The notes: generated from the letters alone by a model not told the origin. A DNA stretch of 34,748 bases from an uncultured Clostridiaceae bacterium (GCA_958417695.1 CATZDQ010000001.1:1-34748); one strand, 5' to 3'. Numbered from the stretch's first letter, positions 21,770 to 29,994 are shown. A program made the numbers and translations.

Positions 21770-24160
21770 ATGTCAGAAAAGAAAAGGTATTGTCCAGATA
21801 TACAAATAGGATTAACCAGTAAACAAGTAGAACAGAGAAAAAAAGAACATCTTTTAAATTATGATACTTCTGTTCCAACTAAAAGTATCAAACAAATTTT
21901 AAAAGAGAATTTTATTACGTTATTCAATATAATAAACTTATTTTTAGCAATTGCTATTTTTGCAGTAGGCTCGTATAAAAATATGTTTTTTTTATTGATA
22001 GTTATCCTAAATACAGCCATTAGTACTTTTCAAGAAATTCACTCGAAGAGAATTATTGATAAATTAGCCGTACTTGCTAGCTCTAAAGTGACAGCTATTC
22101 GAGATGGAAAAAGACAAGAGATTGCAATTGACGAGATTGTATTAGATGATATATTAGTTTTTGAAACAGGAAATCAAATTGCAACCGATAGTTTTATAGA
22201 AGAGGGCGAAGTAGAAGTTGATGAATCGTTTATTACAGGAGAAACAGATACTTTATTAAAGAAAAAAGGAGATATGTTATTATCAGGAAGTTTCATTTCT
22301 AGTGGTACTTGTATAGCCAGAGTAGAACATATTGCAGAAGAGAATTATACAGCCCAAATCTCTAGTGGTGCAAAATATGTTAAAAAAGTAAAATCAGAAA
22401 TAATGGAATCTCTAAACAAAATTATTAAAGTATTATCTATAGCAATTGTACCAATTGGACTAATTTTATTTTGGAACCAAATGCATCTGCCAGATGCTAC
22501 ATTGCAAGAAGCGGTGGTAAAATCCGTAGCAGCCATCATTGGAATGATTCCAGAGGGGCTGGTATTATTAACTAGTACGGTTTTAGCAGTTAGTGTTATA
22601 CGATTATCTAAAAATAAAGTATTGGTACAAGAATTATATTGTATAGAAACATTAGCAAGAGTAGACACCCTTTGTTTAGACAAGACAGGGACATTAACAG
22701 AAGGAAAAATGGAAGTTAAGCAAATTGTTAGCTTCGAGGAAGAGTCTCAAAATATGCAGGAGATTTTAGCCAATATAGCGGTGGCATCAGAGGATAACAA
22801 TAGTACAATTAACGCATTAAGGGATTATTTTATAGAACCTTCTAACAAATGGACAAAAACAGCAGTTGTACCATTCTCGTCTAAAACCAAATGGTCAGGT
22901 ATTGGTTTTAAAGAGCAAGGTTCTTATGTAATGGGAGCACCAGAGTTTGTATTAAAGAAACAATGGAAAGATTATGAAGAAAGAATACAGCCATATACTA
23001 AGGACTATAGAGTGTTAGTAGTAGCACATACAAACGAAAACTTTGTGGAAAGAGAGCTTCCAGACAATTTACAAGTAATTGGTTTAGTTTGCATTATTGA
23101 TAAAATTAGAAAAGAAGCAAAAGAAACTTTGCAGTATTTTAAAGAACAAGGGGTTAGTATTAAAATTATATCTGGAGATAATCCTATAACCGTCTCTAAA
23201 ATTGCTAAATTAACAGGGGTAGAAGGTTATGAGAATTATATAGATATGTCCCAAGTAGAAGAAGCACAAATAAAAGAAATAGCTAGTCGTTATACCATCT
23301 TTGGAAGAGTATCACCACTACAAAAGAAATGGTTAGTAGAGGCCTTAAAAGAAAAAGGAAAGACTGTAGCCATGACAGGAGATGGCGTAAATGATGTATT
23401 GGCTTTAAAAGAGTCAGATTGCAGTATTGCTATGGCCAATGGCAGTGATGCTACGAAAAGTGTAGCACAATTAGTTTTACTAGATTCTAACTTTGCATCT
23501 ATGCCAAAAGTAGTAGCAGAGGGGAGAAGAACGATTAATAATATACAACGTTCTGCTTCTTTATTCTTAGTAAAAACCATTTATTCTAGTATATTGGCGG
23601 TATTATTCATTATCATAGGGGCAGAATATCCGTTTATGCCAATTCAGCTAAGTTTAATTAGTATTGTAGCTATTGGAATTCCATCTTTCCTATTAGCATT
23701 AGAGCCGAATAAGGAAAGAATTAGAGGCAACTTTATGAAAAATGTAATTAGTAAGGCCTTGCCAACAGCCTTAACGGTGATTATTGGGGTAGTTTCTTTA
23801 GGATTAGCTCATAAAATAGGAAAAGTACCAGATGAGATTTATTCTAGCTTATGTGTAATTACGACTGGGGTTGCAGGAATTCTATTATTATTTACTTTAG
23901 CAAGAAGTAGAAAAAGTGAACATAGTAATTTAATCGTTTCTCCTTTTAGATTTATCTTAAGCTTAGCAATGACATTATTATTTATGATAGGTTTAACAGG
24001 TTTAGATTGGTGGTTTTCTATAGCACCAATGGAAAGTATGTGGATGCAAATACCAATTATTGTAATAGTAGATATAATGAACTTTGTAGTTTTAAATTAT
24101 TTAGTTGGTAAATTGTTAAAAATAGAGAAAATACAAAATAGAAGAAAAAGAAAGAAGTAG
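21770..24160 (+). CDS. P-type cation-transporting ATPase
   Basis: A 796-aa membrane pump driven by ATP. It has the dephosphorylation motif TGE (156-158), the membrane motif PEGL (261-264), the phosphorylation site DKTGTLT with Asp304, and TGDGVND in the hinge. A C-terminal group of membrane helices follows. No N-terminal heavy-metal-binding domain or CPC motif is present, which argues against a copper or cadmium pump. PEGL with a short six-helix C-terminal part recalls the CtpE-like group, one member of which is a mycobacterial calcium transporter. The ion here is unknown. The start is ATG 21770, placed after the promoter at 21707-21735; its ribosome site (AGAGGCGAAAG) is only moderate. Confidence 0.9.
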   Translation: MSEKKRYCPDIQIGLTSKQVEQRKKEHLLNYDTSVPTKSIKQILKENFITLFNIINLFLAIAIFAVGSYKNMFFLLIVILNTAISTFQEIHSKRIIDKLAVLASSKVTAIRDGKRQEIAIDEIVLDDILVFETGNQIATDSFIEEGEVEVDESFITGETDTLLKKKGDMLLSGSFISSGTCIARVEHIAEENYTAQISSGAKYVKKVKSEIMESLNKIIKVLSIAIVPIGLILFWNQMHLPDATLQEAVVKSVAAIIGMIPEGLVLLTSTVLAVSVIRLSKNKVLVQELYCIETLARVDTLCLDKTGTLTEGKMEVKQIVSFEEESQNMQEILANIAVASEDNNSTINALRDYFIEPSNKWTKTAVVPFSSKTKWSGIGFKEQGSYVMGAPEFVLKKQWKDYEERIQPYTKDYRVLVVAHTNENFVERELPDNLQVIGLVCIIDKIRKEAKETLQYFKEQGVSIKIISGDNPITVSKIAKLTGVEGYENYIDMSQVEEAQIKEIASRYTIFGRVSPLQKKWLVEALKEKGKTVAMTGDGVNDVLALKESDCSIAMANGSDATKSVAQLVLLDSNFASMPKVVAEGRRTINNIQRSASLFLVKTIYSSILAVLFIIIGAEYPFMPIQLSLISIVAIGIPSFLLALEPNKERIRGNFMKNVISKALPTALTVIIGVVSLGLAHKIGKVPDEIYSSLCVITTGVAGILLLFTLARSRKSEHSNLIVSPFRFILSLAMTLLFMIGLTGLDWWFSIAPMESMWMQIPIIVIVDIMNFVVLNYLVGKLLKIEKIQNRRKRKK

Positions 24161-24187
24161 TATGTATTACATACAGCTTCTTTTTTT
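24151..24187 (+). terminator. Terminator of the P-type ATPase gene
   Basis: AAAGAAG/CTTCTTT outer and GTATGT/ACATAC inner stems form a hairpin ending in seven T residues. It contains the stop codon itself (24158-24160). Confidence 0.8.
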
Positions 24188-24202
24188 AGTAAGATTATAT
24201 AT

Positions 24203-24925
24203 TTAATAATTTCCATCTTTTACATAATGAAGTTCTCTTCCTGTTAAAACATTTTTTAAGAATATGGTATTGGTATTTTGAAGAAATTTAGTATCAGCTG
24301 TATTTTCTTTAAAGATTCCATATCCATTAGCAGAAATAACATAAATGTCTGTCGCTTCTTTTGTTAAAACTAATATATATTCTTCATCTATTTGTAATTC
24401 ATAATCAAATTCATTTATATATTGTAAAAAAGAGTTGTTTCTTTCTTCTTCTGAAAGTACATCAATTCCCATTTTCTTGCATTCTTCATTAGCTAGTTTT
24501 TCCATCATTCTAGAAATCCTAATATTCCCACCGTTTAAATAAACTATTTTGCTTCCTGATAAAGAATCTCCTGAAAGAGTCTCTATAATCTCTATTTCTA
24601 CTGGAGTATATGGTGTATAGGGATTAGAAAATTTTTCTTTTGCGTCTAACATAACGGCTTCTTTTATAGATTTTATTTTAGCTCTGACTACGGTATTATC
24701 TTTTACAATAACACTTGGATTACTAACATCTTTAGACCATTTATAATTACTTTTTATTGTCTAGTAAATATGACTTTCTGCCGTTTTTAAATCTTTTTTA
24801 GATGTTGCTATAATAACTTCTTTTTGCTCATCATCATTTAGGATATGGTAGCAAATAAGCACACCTATAATTAGTAAACTAGCTATCACAAGTAATATGA
24901 GACTTTTCTTCATTATACTTTTCAT
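24203..24925 (-). pseudogene. Membrane-anchored protein gene interrupted by an amber stop
   Basis: From ATG at 24925 (AGGAGGAA eight bases upstream) the frame gives a Lys-rich start and a hydrophobic anchor (about residues 7-27). The sequence continues in the same frame to the stop at 24203, 240 residues in all, except for TAG at 24761-24763 (codon 55). The part after the stop keeps protein-like sequence (SNPSVIVKDNTVVRAKIKSI, then IEIIETLSGDSLSGSKIVYL), suggesting a beta-rich extracellular domain of unknown role. A later ATG at 24652 could give a 149-aa fragment, but it has no good ribosome site. It overlaps the RBS region with the stop of the upstream metalloprotease remnant. Confidence 0.65.
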
Positions 24926-24939
24926 ATCAATATTCCTCC

Positions 24940-25268
24940 TTAATAATTATATTTTTGTACTAATATATTGTTTGCATCTCTTGTCAAACCAACAATTGTC
25001 CAATCTCCAACTCCACCATACATAATACAACCTCTGTCATCATATATATCCTTTAATCCATATACATGTAACATTTCATGTAATACGGTGTTCATCCTAT
25101 AGTTAGTGCTAGCACCATCTAAATCGGTATCATTAAGATATATTTTTCCAAATAACCAATCTAATTGATTTTCTTGACCATTTGTTTTCTAGCAAATATA
25201 TTGGTTCTTGCTGAATAACCTTGGTTACTATTTTCTTGATAGAAATCTATTAAAGAAGTAAAACAGTT
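24940..25268 (-). pseudogene. Remnant of a zinc metalloprotease gene
   Basis: The C-terminal 84 or so codons read GQENQLDWLFGKIYLN, then the zincin motif HEMLHVYGLKD (HExxHxxGxxD) and a conserved MYGGVGDW loop, ending at TAA (24940-24942). The preceding part (SLIDFYQENSNQGYSARTNIFARK) is in another frame; one added A at the run 25185-25188 rejoins them as ARKTNGQENQ. No start codon or signal peptide remains upstream (in-frame TAG at 25269-25271). The product was probably a secreted protease. Its stop overlaps the ribosome site of the next gene, so the two were an operon. Confidence 0.65.
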
Positions 25269-25328
25269 CTAATACAACTTTCATGCGAATACAATTAAAC
25301 AAATGCATTGACATGGAGGTTTTCTTAT

Positions 25329-25598
25329 ATGAAGGGTATTTCAATAGAAGAGCGTGCAATTCGTTTAGCACATTATATCATAGATTCAAAAGATACCGTA
25401 AGAGGCGCAGCAAAAAAGTTTGGCGTTAGTAAAAGTACTGTACATAAAGATTTAAGTGAACGAATTTTAAAGATAAATCCTGTGCTAGCAGCAGAGGTAA
25501 GAGTTATCTTAGATGAAAATAAGGCAGAAAGACACATAAGAGGTGGCATGGCTACAAAAATGAAATATAGTCATATAAATGAAGATAAAGTAGGCTAA
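25329..25598 (+). CDS. spoIIID: Sporulation transcription regulator SpoIIID
   Basis: A small DNA-binding regulator made in the mother cell, which modulates SigE- and SigK-dependent genes. The 89-aa protein has the full helix-turn-helix (about residues 24-44; GAAKKFGVSKSTVHKDL) and the basic C-terminal helix segment with RHIRGGMATKMKY, both strongly conserved in SpoIIID. ATG 25329 follows GGAGGT; an in-frame ATG at 25308 lies before that site. Upstream, AATACAAT (25288-25295) matches seven of eight bases of the SigE -10 consensus CATACAMT, but the -35 is poor. A terminator follows. Confidence 0.95.
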   Translation: MKGISIEERAIRLAHYIIDSKDTVRGAAKKFGVSKSTVHKDLSERILKINPVLAAEVRVILDENKAERHIRGGMATKMKYSHINEDKVG

Positions 25599-25600
25599 AT

Positions 25601-25640
25601 AAAAAGATAATCAAGCATATTAAAACTTGGTTATCTTTTT
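25601..25640 (+). terminator. Terminator of spoIIID
   Basis: A 15-bp stem (25601-25615 with 25626-25640, one wobble) has a 10-base loop and a T-run end. Confidence 0.85.
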
Positions 25641-25658
25641 AATTTAATATCAAACAAA

Positions 25659-25682
25659 AATCCCTAGCAAATGCTAGGGATT
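25659..25682 (-). terminator. Terminator of the zinc-ribbon gene
   Basis: An 11-bp perfect stem (25659-25669 with 25672-25682), with only two bases between the arms, leads on the minus strand into TTTTTGTTTG. Confidence 0.8.
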
Positions 25683-25695
25683 ACTATTTTTATAA

Positions 25696-25896
25696 TTAGT
25701 TGTTGTAATTATTGTTATAGTTGTTGTTTCTTCTTTGATCTTTTCTTGCTTTTCTGCAAGCAGGACATCTTTGTGGTTTATTTGTAAAACCTTTTTCAGC
25801 GTAGAATTGTTGTTCACCAGCTGTGAAAACAAATTCAGCACCACAGTCTTTGCATACGATTGTCTCGTCTACAAATTCGTTAGTATTCTCTTCCAT
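25696..25896 (-). CDS. Small zinc-ribbon protein
   Basis: A 66-aa protein with an acidic start, one zinc ribbon made of CKDCG (Cys15, Cys18) and CPACR (near residues 44-47), and a basic, then Asn/Tyr-rich tail made of NNNY repeats. It matches the family of small putative zinc-binding proteins common in Clostridia (PF13451-like). They are of unknown function and perhaps bind nucleic acid. GAAGGAGGTAA precedes the ATG. It converges with spoIIID, each with its own terminator. Confidence 0.85.
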   Translation of the reverse strand: MEENTNEFVDETIVCKDCGAEFVFTAGEQQFYAEKGFTNKPQRCPACRKARKDQRRNNNYNNNYNN

Positions 25897-26091
25897 CTTA
25901 GATTACCTCCTTCTTAAAATTTCTAGATTTAACATCTTTTGACTCATTGATTCCTTTAAAATTTTATTCTAGAAGGAAATGATCTACTTAATAATTAAAA
26001 ATATTTAAGCTTTTTCAAGCCAACTACACTATACCATGCATTTAAAATAAAAGCAAGTGTTTTTGAAAAAATAAATAAAAACTATTTAGAC

Positions 26092-26119
26092 ACCATTTGA
26101 TAAAATACGACATATGATA
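26092..26119 (+). promoter_or_regulatory. SigK-type promoter of yabG
   Basis: An AC dinucleotide (26092-26093) stands 17 bases before CATATGATA (26111-26119), which fits the SigK -10 consensus CATANNNTA exactly. Known biology agrees, because yabG is SigK-dependent in Bacillus subtilis. Fit to the SigA consensus is poor. Confidence 0.6.
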
Positions 26120-26153
26120 CCATAAAGGATAATCAAAATGATGGGGTGGTACT

Positions 26154-27020
26154 GTGGGTAAATTTAAAAAAGGAGATATTGTAGGAAGAATATCTTACAA
26201 TAAAGATGTGATATTCGAAATTAGTAAAATCATTAGAACTAGTAATAAACAAGAATTTGCCATATTAAAAGGGATTACAGAGCGTATCGAAGCAGATAGT
26301 CCCTTAGAAGATTTAGAACATATGGATAAACGTGTCGTAGATAATAAAATACAAGTATGGGAAGATAAAATATCTAATCGAATCCAAACATGTCTAAAAG
26401 ACCCTATGTATTGTCTTTGTGCTTCTAAAAAATCATGGAGATGGGGAGAAAAAAGTGAAAAGAGAAGTAGCAAAACGTTTTATACAGGACAAATATTACA
26501 TTTAGATGGAGATAAACGTTATAGTGAGAAATCTATGCGCTATTATAAAAGTTTAGGACTAAGTGCAGTTGTAAAAAATATACCAGAAAATAAACAAGCT
26601 TTTTATATAAAGGACTTGTTAGAAAAGTATAAACCAGATGTCCTAGTCTTAACTGGGCATGATGGTATGATAAAAAAAGGAATGGCATTTAACGATATTT
26701 ATAATTATCGAAATTCTAGACATTTTATACAGACTGTCACAGAGGCTAGAAGTTGGAATACGAAAGGAAGAGATTTAGCTATTTTTGCAGGTGCCTGTCA
26801 GAGCTATTATGAAGGAATTATGGCTGCTGGTGCTAATTTTGCATCTTCTCCTGCTAGAATAATGATTGATTTTATCGACCCACTAATTGTGGCAGAAAGA
26901 ATTGCCACAACAGAAAATACCAAATATCTAACAATCAAGGATATAGAAGAAGAATTAAGAGACGGAGAAGATGGTGTTAGCGGAATTGGCTCTATGGGAA
27001 AGAAAAAGATAATACTGTAA
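26154..27020 (+). CDS. yabG: Sporulation-specific cysteine protease YabG
   Basis: A mother-cell protease that trims spore coat and, in clostridia, cortex/germination proteins. The 288-aa protein is complete. The likely catalytic pair are His169 in LTGHDGM and Cys215 in FAGACQSYYE. The N-terminal KGDIVGRISYNKDVIFEI start is typical. Translation begins at GTG 26154 after GGGGTGG. The promoter is SigK-like. The next gene is veg, the same order as in Bacillus subtilis. Confidence 0.95.
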   Translation: MGKFKKGDIVGRISYNKDVIFEISKIIRTSNKQEFAILKGITERIEADSPLEDLEHMDKRVVDNKIQVWEDKISNRIQTCLKDPMYCLCASKKSWRWGEKSEKRSSKTFYTGQILHLDGDKRYSEKSMRYYKSLGLSAVVKNIPENKQAFYIKDLLEKYKPDVLVLTGHDGMIKKGMAFNDIYNYRNSRHFIQTVTEARSWNTKGRDLAIFAGACQSYYEGIMAAGANFASSPARIMIDFIDPLIVAERIATTENTKYLTIKDIEEELRDGEDGVSGIGSMGKKKIIL

Positions 27021-27065
27021 TATTCAAGTCATAGATTTGTAATATAAATGTAATATAAACTGCGA

Positions 27066-27087
27066 AACAGCTGGGGTAAAAGCTGTT
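27066..27087 (+). repeat. Small hairpin in a G+C-richer stretch upstream of veg
   Basis: AACAGCT (27066-27072) and AGCTGTT (27081-27087) pair around GGGGTAAA. The surrounding 27060-27112 stretch is near 50% G+C in an otherwise very A+T-rich gap. It lies downstream of yabG and upstream of the veg promoter. I cannot assign it to a known RNA family. Confidence 0.35.
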
Positions 27088-27114
27088 GAGGCAAACGACA
27101 GAAGAAGCGTTACT

Positions 27115-27143
27115 TTGACAATTTCTGCACTTTATGATACAAT
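27115..27143 (+). promoter_or_regulatory. Promoter of veg
   Basis: A perfect TTGACA (27115-27120) and TACAAT (27138-27143) are 17 bases apart. The Bacillus veg promoter is a classic strong SigA promoter of the same make-up. Confidence 0.8.
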
Positions 27144-27172
27144 GTGTCCATCATAAAGAAGTAGGTGATGAA

Positions 27173-27454
27173 ATGATTTGTAAAAGTGATATAACGAATC
27201 TTAAAAGTGATATAGGAGATATCATTGGACAGAAAGTTATTGTCAAAGGGTCTTTAGGAAGGAGCAAATCGTTTGAAAAAGAAGCAACTATAGAAAAAGC
27301 TTATCCTAATATCTTTGTAGTAAAATATGAAGAAAATGAAAGAAATGTTACCTATAGCTACACAGATGTTTTAACCAGAACAGTAGAGGTAGATGTATTT
27401 GATGGCCAGAATTATTGTCCACTTATTCCACCAACCATGGAGGTAAAGGCCTAA
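27173..27454 (+). CDS. veg: Veg-like protein (DUF1021)
   Basis: A 93-aa cytosolic protein. In Bacillus subtilis Veg influences biofilm genes through the SinR pathway and has been linked to sporulation. The family pattern is seen: a leading helix then IGQKVIVKGSLGRSKSFEKEATIEKAYPNIFVVKY, and TYSYTDVLTRTVEVDVFDG near the C-terminus. It forms a small SH3-like beta barrel. ATG 27173 follows AGGTGATGA; an earlier in-frame ATG at 27134 overlaps the promoter -10 and is not used. Order after yabG is conserved. Confidence 0.92.
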   Translation: MICKSDITNLKSDIGDIIGQKVIVKGSLGRSKSFEKEATIEKAYPNIFVVKYEENERNVTYSYTDVLTRTVEVDVFDGQNYCPLIPPTMEVKA

Positions 27455-27483
27455 ACCAAAGGAAAAATAAAATAAAAGATAGT

Positions 27484-27511
27484 AAAAATTCCTATTTTAG
27501 GAATTTTTTTT
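27484..27511 (+). terminator. Terminator of veg
   Basis: An 11-bp perfect stem (27484-27494 with 27498-27508) has a three-base loop and a run of T residues to 27511. Confidence 0.85.
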
Positions 27512-27530
27512 GTGTCTTGACCATATACAT
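27501..27530 (+). promoter_or_regulatory. SigE-like promoter of the sipL-like gene (tentative)
   Basis: GAATTTT (27501-27507) matches six of seven bases of the SigE -35 KMATATT. It stands 14 bases before CATATACAT (27522-27530), a partial match to CATACAMT. The -35 overlaps the veg terminator. The same CATATACAT occurs at 4384-4392 before the spoIVFA-like gene. Confidence 0.4.
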
Positions 27531-27564
27531 TAAATAATAAAAAGGAAAAAGGAGGTATATGGTT

Positions 27565-29097
27565 ATGGCAGAAGAAAACGCAGCCAAGGAAACATTATGC
27601 ATAAATCAGATGATTGGGCAAAAAATAGATACCATGATGGTGGAGGAAGATTTTGTAGTACCAGACATCAAGCCAGATATTCTAAGTACCATTCATACGA
27701 ATGGAACAGTTTGTATCTATAAAAAAGAAGTCTTAGATGGAAAAATAAAGATAGATGGCTGTATCAATGTATATATCATGTATTTAGCAGATGATGAAAA
27801 TGCCAGTGTCAGAAGTCTAAATACGAATTTAGAATTTTCACAAATAGTAGATTTTGATAAGGTTAAAGAGGGCATGATGTTAGAACAACAAATGACATTA
27901 AAATCTGTAGAGTGTAGAGTTCTAAATGGCAGAAAAGTAAATGTAAAAGCGATTATGGATATGCAATTAAAAGTATTTTCTAATGAAGAGGTAGAGTTTA
28001 TTAAACAAATAGATACCGTACCAGATGTACAATTGCTTAATGAAAACCTAAAAATTAGTTCTTTATTAGGAACCGGTACTACAAAAGTATATGCAAAAGA
28101 TACCATTATGATAGATAATGTAGACGACTTAGCAGAAATTATGAAGGTAGATGTATCTATCAAAAATAAAGAGACAAAAATTAGCTACAATAAAGTATTA
28201 GCAAAAGCAGATGCCAATATTAGAATGTTATATTTAACAACAGATAATCGTATTAATGTAGTTAGTAATAATATACCTGTCATGGGATTTATTGATATGC
28301 CAAATGTAACAGATGAACATTTATGTGATATGCAATATGAAATTAAAAATTTACTAATAAAGCCCAATAACGTAGAAGAGCATTCTGTTTATGTAGAAGT
28401 AGAACTAGAATTAAATTGCCATGTATATGAGACAAAAGATGTGAATGTCATTCAAGATTTATATAGTCCTAGTGTCAATTTAGTTTATAAACAAAAAATG
28501 ATTAGAGCTATGTCAGAAAAACAAACTTTAACAGATATTTGTGCAATTAGAGAAAAACAATTTATTAGTGAAATAGGTGGTCATAAAATTTATGATGTGG
28601 ATGTATTACCAACCATTACAAAACAAACCATTCTAAAAGATAGAATAATCTATGAAGGAGATATAGCACTCACCTTTTTATTTGCAGCAGACAACAGTAG
28701 TAAAATCAGTACACAAAATGTCAATGTACCATTCCATTATACTATGGACTGTGCAGGAGTAGACACCAATAGTCAAGTAGAAACGAATATGGAATTAGTT
28801 ATGCAAGACTTTATTGTGATGCCAGATGAAAGTATGGAAATGAAAATGGATATACAATTTCATATACAAGTTTCTAATATGCGAAGTATGAATGTTATAG
28901 AGGAAATAGCAATTGAAGAAAGCCGTGAAGAAGAAAGATATAGCTTGGTAATTTATTTTGTAAAACCAGGAGATACACTATGGAATATTGCTAAACGATT
29001 TAAGAGTACAGTACCTAGTATTGTTAGAATGAATGAAATAGAAAACGAAAATAGAATCAATGTAGGAGAACAATTATTTATTCCTATGTCACGTTAA
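27565..29097 (+). CDS. sipL: SipL-like spore coat/envelope protein with DUF3794 repeats and LysM domain
   Basis: In Clostridioides difficile SipL binds SpoIVA and is needed for coat assembly around the forespore. The 510-aa protein has several DUF3794-type beta repeats (roughly residues 20-130, 150-285 and 300-440). A C-terminal LysM domain follows (about 460-508; FVKPGDTLWNIAKRF then VPSIVRMNEIENENRINVGEQLFIP). ATG 27565 is nine bases from GGAGG and is preferred over ATG 27559, only three bases away. A SigE-like promoter precedes it. There is no signal peptide, as expected for a mother-cell protein. Other DUF3794/LysM spore proteins (SpoVID-like) are the alternative name. Confidence 0.88.
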   Translation: MAEENAAKETLCINQMIGQKIDTMMVEEDFVVPDIKPDILSTIHTNGTVCIYKKEVLDGKIKIDGCINVYIMYLADDENASVRSLNTNLEFSQIVDFDKVKEGMMLEQQMTLKSVECRVLNGRKVNVKAIMDMQLKVFSNEEVEFIKQIDTVPDVQLLNENLKISSLLGTGTTKVYAKDTIMIDNVDDLAEIMKVDVSIKNKETKISYNKVLAKADANIRMLYLTTDNRINVVSNNIPVMGFIDMPNVTDEHLCDMQYEIKNLLIKPNNVEEHSVYVEVELELNCHVYETKDVNVIQDLYSPSVNLVYKQKMIRAMSEKQTLTDICAIREKQFISEIGGHKIYDVDVLPTITKQTILKDRIIYEGDIALTFLFAADNSSKISTQNVNVPFHYTMDCAGVDTNSQVETNMELVMQDFIVMPDESMEMKMDIQFHIQVSNMRSMNVIEEIAIEESREEERYSLVIYFVKPGDTLWNIAKRFKSTVPSIVRMNEIENENRINVGEQLFIPMSR

Positions 29098-29100
29098 AAG

Positions 29101-29139
29101 AAGATGTCGCATATAGTTAAGAAAATGCGACATCTTTTT
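29101..29139 (+). terminator. Terminator of the sipL-like gene
   Basis: An 11-bp perfect, G+C-containing stem (29101-29111 with 29126-29136) runs into TTTTT. The yunB ribosome site follows within ten bases, so yunB may depend on read-through. Confidence 0.85.
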
Positions 29140-29159
29140 AGCTAAAGGAGAGAAGACAT

Positions 29160-29888
29160 ATGGATAAAATTTATTCTAGAAGACGTATCCTGATACCTCA
29201 ATTTATAGAACGTGCAGGATGGAAATTACCTTCTAATCCAGATAAGAAAAAACGTACAAAATTTATGAAAATAGGAACGATTTTTACAATAGCTATCATT
29301 ACTGCTAAAATAGTTTTACAAGCAATCTCTCCTATTATAGATGAACAATGTGAAAATCTTGCTAAAAGCATAGCCACTAAAATTTCTAATGAACAGGCTA
29401 CTAATGTTATGAGTCGTTACCAATATGATGATTTATGTATGGTAACAAAAGATAATAATGGAAGTATTCGTATGTTAAGTTCCAATGTAATAGTCGTTAA
29501 TGAAATAATTTCAGATGTGGCTATTAAAATACAAGAACAATTAAATCAAACAGATAATGAGACTTTTTATATTCCACTAGGTAGTTTTACAGGCAGTAAA
29601 CTCTTATCTGGTAGAGGACCAAAAGTAGCTTTTCAAATGTCCACCATAGGAAATGTAGAAACAGATTTAAAATCAGAATTTTCTTCTGCTGGAATCAATC
29701 AAACTTTACATAGAATTTATTTAGAAGTAAATTGTAAAGTTCTAATTATGACACCATATCATACCATAGAAGAGCAAATTATTAATCAAGTATTATTAGC
29801 AGAAGCGGTTATCGTAGGAACCACACCTAATACGTATTACAATTTAGAAGGTATGACAAAAGAAAATGTAACAGATATTATTGAATAA
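29160..29888 (+). CDS. yunB: Sporulation protein YunB
   Basis: A 242-aa membrane-anchored protein needed for normal sporulation in Bacillus, of unknown mechanism. A basic N-terminus is followed by one membrane segment (about residues 36-55). The body contains the family-type segments VMSRYQYDDLCMVTKDNNG, IYIPLG-like FYIPLGSFTGSKLLSGRGP, and VETDLKSEFSSAGINQTLHRIYLEV. AAAGGAGAGAAG sits just before ATG 29160. It follows the sipL-like gene with no clear promoter of its own and ends at a strong terminator. Confidence 0.93.
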   Translation: MDKIYSRRRILIPQFIERAGWKLPSNPDKKKRTKFMKIGTIFTIAIITAKIVLQAISPIIDEQCENLAKSIATKISNEQATNVMSRYQYDDLCMVTKDNNGSIRMLSSNVIVVNEIISDVAIKIQEQLNQTDNETFYIPLGSFTGSKLLSGRGPKVAFQMSTIGNVETDLKSEFSSAGINQTLHRIYLEVNCKVLIMTPYHTIEEQIINQVLLAEAVIVGTTPNTYYNLEGMTKENVTDIIE

Positions 29889-29923
29889 TGCCAAAAGGGA
29901 CGTTCCTTTTTGGCAATTTTTTT
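29889..29923 (+). terminator. Terminator of yunB
   Basis: A 12-bp stem (29889-29900 with 29904-29915, one wobble), a three-base loop and seven T residues. Confidence 0.85.
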
Positions 29924-29994
29924 GTGTAAAAAAGGACAAAATGAAAATTCTTTCTGAAAGTTAAGAGAAATAAAGGAATTATTTTAACAAAATA

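Noticed and set aside
24761..24763. TAG inside the membrane-anchored protein gene as a recoded amino acid
   Set aside because: Several intact genes in the window end in TAG (spoIVFA-like, rpsF, ssb), so TAG works as a normal stop here.
26195..26473. Antisense frame inside yabG
   Set aside because: The sense strand encodes a complete YabG; the antisense frame lacks a ribosome site.
27055..27113. A cyclic-di-GMP or similar riboswitch before veg
   Set aside because: GGCAAAC-like fragments are present but the conserved core of the known classes is not, and the element lies upstream of the promoter.
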